A stretch of DNA of 9,790 nt from DASWIG01 sp965371445 (lineage in GTDB: Bacteria > Acidobacteriota > Thermoanaerobaculia > Multivoradales > J023). The stretch is taken from positions 1-9,790 of the forward strand of contig CBDUYN010000273.1 in assembly GCA_965371445.1 (NCBI GenBank), in the 5' to 3' direction. The translations under genes and the position numbers were made by a program. Shown here in pieces: positions 3,764 through 9,790 of the stretch. Position 1 is the stretch's first letter, and each line of letters begins with the position of its first letter. The notes beneath the pieces are model-generated. The model saw only the letters and a program-made list of their open reading frames with translations. It was not told where the DNA came from and did not search any database.

Positions 3764-5926
3764 GTGATCCGATCCCTCCACCCGACGCCCGCCCTCACCG
3801 TCCTGCTGGCCCTGACGTTCGTGCCGGCCGCCGACGCATCCCGGCGTCTCGAAGCCCTGTCGACCGACGCCGAGATCGTCGTCGACGGCCGCCTCGACGA
3901 GGCGGTCTGGACCGAGGCCGAAATTGCCAGCGGCTTCGTCCAGCGCTGGCCGGACGAGGGCACGCCGGCAAGCGAGCGCACCGAGGTGCGCTTCGTCTAC
4001 ACCCGCGACGTCCTCTACGTCGCCGTCCGGGCCTTCGACTCCGAGCCCGAGGCGATCGTCGCCAGCGAGATGCAACGCGACGGCCAGCTCTTCCGCGACG
4101 ACTCGGTGATGCTGCTCTTCGACACTTTTGACGACGACCGCAACGGTTACCTCTTCGAGGTCAACCCCGCCGGCGCCCGCACCGACGCCCTGGTGACCGA
4201 CGAGGGCCGTGACGTCAACTTCCGGTGGGACGGCGTCTGGACCTACGCCGTGCACCGGGACGACGGCGGCTGGAGCGCCGAGGTCGCAATCCCCTTCTCC
4301 ACGGTGCGCTTCGACCCTGGCGCCGAGGCCTGGGGAATGAACGTCCGGCGCCTCATCCGGCGCAAGAACGAGTTCGTCTACTGGGCGCCGATGCCGCGCG
4401 AGGCCGACCCCTGGCGGATCTCGCTCTACGGCGCGCTTTTCGGCATCCACGGCGTCGAGCAGGGGGCGAGCTTGAACGTCAAGCCTTTCGTGGTCGCCGA
4501 CTCGGCCGACGCCACGGCCGACTCGGACCTCGAGAGCGGCGAGGAGGTCGACTTCGGCCTTGACGTCAAGTGGGGCGTGACCCGGGGCCTGACGCTCGAT
4601 TTGACGGCCAACACCGACTTTGCCGAGACGGAGGTCGACGAGCAGCGGGTCAACCTGACGAGGTTCTCGCTCTTCTTCCCCGAGAAGCGCGAGTTCTTCC
4701 TCGAGAACGCCGGCATCTTCGAATTCGGCGCCGGCCAGGACCTGAAGGTTTTCTTCTCGCGCCGCATCGGCATCGACGACGGCCGGGAAGTGCCGATTGA
4801 CTGGGGCGTACGCCTGACCGGCCGCGCCGGGCCGTGGAGTCTCGGTGTCCTCGACGTCGCGACCGCGGCGCTCGCCGCGTTGCCCGACGACGAGGAGTCC
4901 GAGCCCGTGCAGCGCAACAACTGGAGCGCTGTACGGTTGAAGCGCAACGTCGGCCAGCGCTCCTCGGTCGGCGTCATCTTCACAGGGCGCCACGGCGAGG
5001 ACGACTCGAACCGCGTCGCCGGGGCCGACTTCGACTGGAAGGCGAGCGACAACCTGGCGTTGAGCGGTTTCCTCGCCCAGAGCGACGACGACGTCCTCGG
5101 TACCGACGAGGCAGCCGGCGTCGGCGTCGAGTGGGAGGGGGCGGACCTCGACTGGAGCTTTGGACTGGTAGAGATCGGCGAGCATTTCGACCCCCAGATG
5201 GGATTCCTGCGCCGTCCGGGCACCCGCCAGGCGGAGCTCGGGATGGACTGGGAGCCGCGGCCGGAGCAGATCGAGCTGGTACGCAACTGGTCGTTCGAGG
5301 GTGAGGCCGAGGTCGTGACCACTCTCGACGGCACCGTCGAGAGCTCGGAGATTGACCTGGAGCCCTTTGGCCTGCGCTTTGTGACCGAGGACCGCGCCGC
5401 GGTCTTCGTCCAGCGGAGCTTCGAGCGTCTCTTCGAGCCCTTCGAGATCATCGACGACATCGTCATTGAAGAAGGCGAGTACACGTTCGTCGACTACGGA
5501 ATTCGCCTGGGCACGGCCGACAGCCGGCCGTGGCAGGTCCAGGGCCGGATCTCGCTCGGCGAGTTTTTCGACGGCGACCGGCGGGGGTTTTCGGTGACCT
5601 TTCGCTGGCGTCCGGGTCCGCGGTTGCGTTCGGAGACGAACCTTGAATACGACGACATCGAGCTTCCGGCCGGGGCGTTCTCGGCCACGGTCCTCCGCGA
5701 GCGGCTGGGCTTTGCCTGGAGCCCGGCGATGCGGCTCGACGCTTTCGTCCAGTACAACGACCTGGCCGAGCTTCTAGGCATGAACGTCCGTTTCAACTGG
5801 ATTTACAAGCCGGGGGCGGATCTTTTCGTCGTTTTCAACCAGACGTGGGACGCGCCGGGGTTGGGAGATTTCCTCCACCGGGACCGGCAGGTGATCGTCA
5901 AGTTTACGTATCTTTATCAGCGTTGA
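3764..5926 (+). CDS. DUF5916 outer-membrane protein with N-terminal CBM9-like domain
   Basis: The 720-residue protein starts at GTG 3764 with a signal peptide (hydrophobic ALTVLLALTFVPAADA, likely cut near residue 25). A carbohydrate-binding family 9-like beta-sandwich spans about residues 36-225: IVVDGRLDEAVW (38-49), RDDSVMLLFDTF (111-122), NFRWDGVWTYAV (152-163), WSAEVAIPFSTVRF (170-183). The DUF5916 region follows to the end; its hallmark is DFAETEVDEQRVNLTRFSLF (275-294) with FPEKREFFLE after it. The remainder alternates aromatic and polar residues like the strands of an outer-membrane beta-barrel, and the last strand IVKFTYLYQR ends in an aromatic-containing pattern typical of barrels. 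Location is therefore probably the outer membrane. The family has no settled function; sugar or polymer handling is only a guess from the first domain. Length is usual for the family. No strong Shine-Dalgarno is visible. The 3' end overlaps the convergent Uma2-family gene. Confidence 0.93.
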   Translation: MIRSLHPTPALTVLLALTFVPAADASRRLEALSTDAEIVVDGRLDEAVWTEAEIASGFVQRWPDEGTPASERTEVRFVYTRDVLYVAVRAFDSEPEAIVASEMQRDGQLFRDDSVMLLFDTFDDDRNGYLFEVNPAGARTDALVTDEGRDVNFRWDGVWTYAVHRDDGGWSAEVAIPFSTVRFDPGAEAWGMNVRRLIRRKNEFVYWAPMPREADPWRISLYGALFGIHGVEQGASLNVKPFVVADSADATADSDLESGEEVDFGLDVKWGVTRGLTLDLTANTDFAETEVDEQRVNLTRFSLFFPEKREFFLENAGIFEFGAGQDLKVFFSRRIGIDDGREVPIDWGVRLTGRAGPWSLGVLDVATAALAALPDDEESEPVQRNNWSAVRLKRNVGQRSSVGVIFTGRHGEDDSNRVAGADFDWKASDNLALSGFLAQSDDDVLGTDEAAGVGVEWEGADLDWSFGLVEIGEHFDPQMGFLRRPGTRQAELGMDWEPRPEQIELVRNWSFEGEAEVVTTLDGTVESSEIDLEPFGLRFVTEDRAAVFVQRSFERLFEPFEIIDDIVIEEGEYTFVDYGIRLGTADSRPWQVQGRISLGEFFDGDRRGFSVTFRWRPGPRLRSETNLEYDDIELPAGAFSATVLRERLGFAWSPAMRLDAFVQYNDLAELLGMNVRFNWIYKPGADLFVVFNQTWDAPGLGDFLHRDRQVIVKFTYLYQR

Positions 5927-6525
5927 GAGACCCGCGTCGGCCGCGACGATTCGTCGAATTGGACCTTGGCGTAGACCTCCGAGAGGAGGAGCTGCGCCTC
6001 GATCGACGCGACGGGAACACGGTCCTGCGGGTCCCGGACCTCCGTCAAAATCCAGGTGCCGTCGTCCTGCCGGACGTAATGCACCACGTAAACGCTCTCC
6101 TGGGCGATGAAGAGCACTTCCCGCAGCGACTCGATCGTCCGGTAGCCATCGAACTTGATCCCCCGGTCGTAGCCGGCCGTGGACGGTGAGAGCACCTCGA
6201 CGAGAAGCGTCGGGTTCAGGAGGACGTCGAGCTCGGCATCTTCGAACTGCGGGTCCTCGCAGACCACTACCACGTCAGGGTAGGTGTAGAGATCGGTCGC
6301 CGGGACCCTGACCCGCATGTCGCTCGGGTACACCTCACACGACCGCTGGCGTAGCTGCCCTCCGAGCTCGCGGATGACGTTGCCGGTGATGAGGTTGTGA
6401 CGCCGGCTGGCACCGGCCATGGCGAAGATCTCGCCGTCGAGGTACTCGCTCTTGGTCTCCGCCGCCCTCTCCTGGGCCAGGTACTCGGCGGGCGTGTATC
6501 TTGGCACTGGCTTCGGTTGGGCCAT
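5917..6525 (-). CDS. Uma2-family PD-(D/E)XK-like putative nuclease
   Basis: The 202-residue cytoplasmic protein shows the Uma2 (DUF820) layout. PRYTPAEYLAQERAAETKSE (8-27) and YLDGEIFAMAGASRRHN (28-44) are followed by YPDVVVVCED (82-91, with D84), LLVEVLSPSTAGYDRGIKFD (107-126, with E110 and K124) and a hydrophobic strand VYVVHYVR. These are the acidic and lysine positions expected of the restriction-endonuclease-like fold. Members are widespread, often in many copies per genome, and are annotated as putative endonucleases; the biological role is unsettled and no partner gene is evident. The start at ATG 6525 is chosen for its Shine-Dalgarno; a TTG at 6546 would add seven residues. The gene lies 34 bp downstream of the solute-binding gene on the same strand and could be co-transcribed with it. 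Its stop lies inside the 3' end of the convergent DUF5916 gene. Confidence 0.92.
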   Translation of the reverse strand: MAQPKPVPRYTPAEYLAQERAAETKSEYLDGEIFAMAGASRRHNLITGNVIRELGGQLRQRSCEVYPSDMRVRVPATDLYTYPDVVVVCEDPQFEDAELDVLLNPTLLVEVLSPSTAGYDRGIKFDGYRTIESLREVLFIAQESVYVVHYVRQDDGTWILTEVRDPQDRVPVASIEAQLLLSEVYAKVQFDESSRPTRVSQR

Positions 6526-6530
6526 GATGA

Positions 6531-6537
6531 CTCCCTT
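6531..6537 (-). promoter_or_regulatory. Shine-Dalgarno deciding the Uma2-family start
   Basis: The minus strand reads AAGGGAG, 5 nt before the ATG at 6525. This supports that ATG over the TTG at 6546, which lies upstream of the site. Confidence 0.6.
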
Positions 6538-6559
6538 CGAGGGCAAGCGTACCCCAAAT

Positions 6560-9500
6560 CTAATACCGCTCGAGGTAAAGCTCCTCGTAGAGCACCTCCG
6601 GAACGGTGAGCGTCAAGCGCAGCCCCTTGACGTCGCTCTGACAAAAACGGTAGCCCGGCTCATAGAAGAGAGGGACGATGAGCGCCTCGCGGGCGAGGAT
6701 CTCCTCGATCCGGCGGTAGAGCGTATGGCGCAACGCCGGGTCCTCCGTCGTCCTTCCTTCTTCAATCAGCTGGTCGATCTCCGGAACGTCGAAGATGCCG
6801 GCCAGAAAGCCCGCCCGGGAGTCGAGGAGCGGACCCACGAAGCCGTCGGTGTCGGGATAGGTCGCGACCCAGCGCAGGGCGTAGAGGTCGGCGTACCCCT
6901 GACGGCCGCTCAAGAGCACGTCGGCGACCTCGCCGTGCAGACTCTCGATCGAGTAGCCGGCCTTCCCCGAGCCCTCGACGAGCCGTTCCCAGAGCGCCGC
7001 GTAGGCTCCATAGAAGCCGGGAATCAAGGACGCGTGAAGGCCCTTCAGAAGCTTCGACGGTGTGGCGCGATGACGCTCCGGTCCCGGCGGCTCGTAGCCC
7101 AAAAGCCCCGGCGGGATCAGGCCCCGGGCTGGGGTGAGCCAACCCTCCGCGGTTTCTCGGAGGGCCCCCTCGACGTCGAGCGACCGGACGAAGGCGTGGC
7201 GCACCTCGGGATCGGCCAGCGGCCCGCGGCGGGCGTCGAGGAGCAGGAAGTAGGTGACGAGCCGCGGGGATTCACGGTAGCCCTCGGCGAGAGAAGGCTC
7301 GCGGCGCAGCTTGACGGCAGCTGTGGGCGGCAGGCCCGAGGCCAGGGAGAAGCGGCCCTTGCGGAGCTCGTCAGCGAGACGCTCCGCGGCGACCCCGAAG
7401 TGGAAGGTCAACCGCTCGCCCCGCGGATAGCCCAAACGCCAGTAATGGGCGTTGCGCTCGAGGACCAGCCGCTCGCCGGAGACGACCTCCGCCACCCGGA
7501 ACGGCCCGGTGCCGACGCAGCCGTCGCGCCAGGTCCCGGAAAGCTCCGGGCTCCCCTCCGCGACGATCGCCAGGCTGGGATGGGCCAGGAGCCCGGGATA
7601 GCTCGCCACCGGACGCTCCAGCTCGATCTCAAGCTCTGTCGGCGAGAGGACCCGGAGCCCCGCGAGCGTCTCCGCCTCGCCGCGGTGAAGCTCCGCGGCG
7701 CCCCGGATCAAGAGGAGCGGGAAGCGCAGCGCCAGGCCCGGCGCGCCCAGGAGACGCTCGAACGTGAACCGAACGTCGGAGGCCGTCAGCCGGCGCCCGT
7801 CGTGAAACCGGACGTCGCCGCGCAGCCGCACCCGCCAGCGGAGGCCTCCGCGCTCCGGGGTGAGCGACTCCGCGAGCCAGGGCACCACCTGCGAGCCCTC
7901 GTCGACCCGCGTCAGGGTCTCGAAGACCGTCGAGACGACCTCGTAGCGTTCGCCGACGGGGCTGCCGGCTGGATCGACGTCGTCGATCCGCACCGGAAGC
8001 GGGATCGTGATCTCGCCGCCCTCCCGGCGATGCCAGAGGCGGCCGACACGCGCGTCGGCAACCTTTCCAAGGCGCGGGTAGTTGACGTAGGGAGGCGTGT
8101 TTTGAAGCTCCAGGCCCCGCACCTTCGGACCGGCGAGACGATAGTCGACGTCGTGAAAAAGCGGCAGCAAGACGGCGTCTTTTGCCAGCCGGTCCTCGAG
8201 CTTGCGGTAGAGCTCGCAACGCAACGCTCCATCTCCCTCTTGCCGTGCCCGTTCCATCAGAGAGTCGGCGACCTGCGAGCCGTAGTAGCGGCGCAAGAAA
8301 CCGTATCGGGAGTGGAAAAGCTCGTAGGTGAAGTTGTCCGCGTCGTCGTAGTCGGCGATCCATCGGCTCAGCAGGAGGTCCACCCCCGAGCTCTGGCCGA
8401 CCCGGTCGCGAAAAGTTCCCATCGGCTGCTCGTCCATGCGGACGTCGAGCCCGATCTCGGCCCACTCCTCGATCAGCGCCCCGGTCAAAGCGCTGTAGCG
8501 GTTGAGGAAGATCGGATGGACCATCGCGTGAAGCTCGACCGGCGGGGCGAGACCGGCCTTTGTGAGCAGCCGCCGGGCCTCGTCGCGGCCCAGGGCCCGA
8601 ACCCGGGGAGGAGCCGGGGCGTGGCCAAAAATCCCCGGCGGGATCATTCCAGTCGCCGGCTGGGCGAAGCGTCCCAGGGTGCGCCAGACCAGGTCGCGGA
8701 CCGTCACGGAGCCGGCGAGCGCCCGGCGTAGCTCAGGGCTCGACGTCGGTTCCCGGGTGGTGTTCATGAGCACGAAGTAAATGTTTTTCTTCGTCGCCTC
8801 GACCAGCCCTCGGCGCAGCTGCGCCTGGCGCAGCAACTCCTCCAGGTCCTCGGGTTGGAGGTCGCGGCCCAGGTCGATCTCGCCGCGCAGGAGCCCGGTG
8901 GCGATCTGTGCCGGTTGGCTCTCGATCCTGAGCTCGACCGTGTCGAGCCGTGCCGGCTCCCGCCGCCAGTCGTTCGGATTACGTTCCAGGACGACGGCGG
9001 AGCGCTCCAGGCTTCGCAGGCGAAAGGAGCCCGTGCCCACGAGCGTCGTGCTCCGTTGCGAGGATGGCGTCGCCCGGGCCACCGCCGTCTTGAGGTTGGT
9101 CAAAAGCGCCGGAAAGATGGGCAGCGGCTCGCTCAGGCGGAACCGGATCCGACGCTCGCCGATCGCCTCGACGCCTTCGATCTCAGGCCGCTCGCCGCAA
9201 CGCCAGGCGTCAAAGCCGGCGAGCGCCGTCAAGGCCGGCACCGCGGTCGCCTCGACGCTGCGTCCGGCCCGTTCGAAGGAGGTCTTGACGTCGATCGCGC
9301 GCAAGGGGTGGCCGTCGGAGAACCGGACGCCGGGGCGCAGCACGAGCTCCCAGCTCCGGTGGTCCTCGGCGCCCTTCCAGGCCTCGGCGAGCCCCGCGAC
9401 GACGCTGCCCTCGGCATCGGTCGCGAGCAGCGTCTCAAAGATCGACGCCGCGACCTCGAACTCTTCGGCCGTGACGATCCTGGTCGGGTCGACGGTCGTC

Positions 9501-9790
9501 ACCTCCTGCGCCAGGACGCTCACCAGGTGGCCTCCTCGCGGTAGCTCTTCAGCAGCCGGCGCCGGCCTCGCAAGCCCTGCCGCCGCCTCGCGCAGCTCCT
9601 GCGCCCTGCGGTGCTCGCCATGTAGGGCGGCCTCGGTGGCGGCGAGCTTCAGCAACTGCCGCAGAGTTTCACCGGCTTCGGCGCGGCGGGCGAGCTCAAT
9701 GCCGCGCTCGGCCAGACGGCGGACGTCTTCGCTCCGCCTCGCCTGCCAGGCGAGGCGCGCCGCCAGGAGCGCCGCGGCGGCGGCCGGCGC
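6560..9790 (-). CDS. Tandem SBP_bac_5 (family 5 solute-binding) modules behind a helical region; 5' end outside window
   Basis: The frame is open from the right edge to TAG 6560-6562 and gives 1076 residues, with the N-terminus missing. A TTG at 9655 is internal: the text before it reads as a continuous Ala/Arg/Glu-rich helical region (AARLAWQARRSEDVRRLAER and on, residues about 1-75), possibly TPR-like. Two oligopeptide-type (SBP_bac_5) modules follow, about residues 86-580 and 591-1076. Each has the opening VDPTR or VDPAG, IFETL or VFETL, GVRFSDGHPL or DVRFHDGRRLTASDVRFTFER, GTGSFRL or GTGPFRV, LERNPNDWRR or LERNAHYWRL, IPPGIFG or IPPGLLG, and a closing PLFHDVDYR or PLFYEPGYR. Matching motifs lie about 500 residues apart, which indicates internal duplication. 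Such domains bind peptides, nickel or similar ligands for ABC transporters, or act as sensors when fused to regulatory modules. No signal peptide, lipobox or permease gene is visible, so a sensor or regulator is at least as likely as a transporter component. The adjacent Uma2 gene gives no hint of the ligand. Confidence 0.9.
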   Translation of the reverse strand, partial: APAAAAALLAARLAWQARRSEDVRRLAERGIELARRAEAGETLRQLLKLAATEAALHGEHRRAQELREAAAGLARPAPAAEELPRGGHLVSVLAQEVTTVDPTRIVTAEEFEVAASIFETLLATDAEGSVVAGLAEAWKGAEDHRSWELVLRPGVRFSDGHPLRAIDVKTSFERAGRSVEATAVPALTALAGFDAWRCGERPEIEGVEAIGERRIRFRLSEPLPIFPALLTNLKTAVARATPSSQRSTTLVGTGSFRLRSLERSAVVLERNPNDWRREPARLDTVELRIESQPAQIATGLLRGEIDLGRDLQPEDLEELLRQAQLRRGLVEATKKNIYFVLMNTTREPTSSPELRRALAGSVTVRDLVWRTLGRFAQPATGMIPPGIFGHAPAPPRVRALGRDEARRLLTKAGLAPPVELHAMVHPIFLNRYSALTGALIEEWAEIGLDVRMDEQPMGTFRDRVGQSSGVDLLLSRWIADYDDADNFTYELFHSRYGFLRRYYGSQVADSLMERARQEGDGALRCELYRKLEDRLAKDAVLLPLFHDVDYRLAGPKVRGLELQNTPPYVNYPRLGKVADARVGRLWHRREGGEITIPLPVRIDDVDPAGSPVGERYEVVSTVFETLTRVDEGSQVVPWLAESLTPERGGLRWRVRLRGDVRFHDGRRLTASDVRFTFERLLGAPGLALRFPLLLIRGAAELHRGEAETLAGLRVLSPTELEIELERPVASYPGLLAHPSLAIVAEGSPELSGTWRDGCVGTGPFRVAEVVSGERLVLERNAHYWRLGYPRGERLTFHFGVAAERLADELRKGRFSLASGLPPTAAVKLRREPSLAEGYRESPRLVTYFLLLDARRGPLADPEVRHAFVRSLDVEGALRETAEGWLTPARGLIPPGLLGYEPPGPERHRATPSKLLKGLHASLIPGFYGAYAALWERLVEGSGKAGYSIESLHGEVADVLLSGRQGYADLYALRWVATYPDTDGFVGPLLDSRAGFLAGIFDVPEIDQLIEEGRTTEDPALRHTLYRRIEEILAREALIVPLFYEPGYRFCQSDVKGLRLTLTVPEVLYEELYLERY

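Noticed and set aside
2893..4131. Plus-strand continuation of the VPRRNIETW frame beyond 2892
   Set aside because: From 2893 it is antisense to the metallo-hydrolase, which has complete catalytic motifs, and then overlaps the DUF5916 start. Only the part before 2893 has family-like content.
3437..5185. 582-codon minus-strand frame opposite DUF5916
   Set aside because: It is a compositional shadow rich in Val, Asp, Gly and Arg with no motifs; the opposite strand encodes a recognised family with a signal peptide.
6419..8731. 770-codon plus-strand frame opposite the SBP gene
   Set aside because: It is an antisense shadow of the tandem SBP_bac_5 gene; the translation has no domain motif and starts inside the Uma2 gene.
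9653..9655. TTG start codon for the SBP gene
   Set aside because: The frame stays open to the window edge with continuous helical-protein composition, and no Shine-Dalgarno precedes the TTG, so the gene very probably begins outside the window.

Overview
The window is high-GC DNA (a hand count of one line inside the long right-hand gene gives about two thirds G+C). It appears to come from a Gram-negative chromosome. The DUF5916 outer-membrane-type protein, the Uma2-family protein and the tandem oligopeptide-binding-type modules together suggest an Acidobacteriota-like bacterium. That is inference from gene content; no rRNA, tRNA or marker gene is present.

Left third (1 to about 2890), an accessory and decayed zone. 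About 1.2 kb has no convincing gene. It opens with a degenerate tandem repeat of 42-43 bp units (158-674) whose unit junctions can form GGATGG-type hairpins. After a featureless stretch comes a block (992-1135) in which one strand segment can pair with either an upstream or a downstream partner. Then comes a compact, lower-GC, tightly coupled gene pair (1215-1484 and 1487-1906): a small charged helical protein and a DUF6516/TumE-family protein, read as a toxin-antitoxin-like cassette. Beyond it lies more repeat-rich sequence: a possible minus-strand gene with an internal 26-residue repeat and a proline run (2212-2637), and a frameshifted remnant (2597-2892). The remnant seems to join the end of an AAA ATPase to the middle of an IDADR/VPRRNIETW-type partner gene.

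Right two thirds (2893-9790), ordinary dense coding. A metallo-beta-lactamase-fold hydrolase (minus) diverges from a DUF5916 protein with a secretion signal (plus). The DUF5916 gene converges on, and overlaps by 10 bp, a Uma2-family PD-(D/E)XK-like protein (minus). Upstream of Uma2 on the same strand is a very long gene, open at the right edge, encoding two SBP_bac_5 (family 5 solute-binding) modules in tandem behind an alpha-helical region.

The most interesting items are the 43-bp array, the mutually exclusive hairpins upstream of the toxin-antitoxin-like pair, the chimeric ATPase/partner remnant, and the helical-region/double-SBP fusion. No complete new system can be demonstrated from this window alone.
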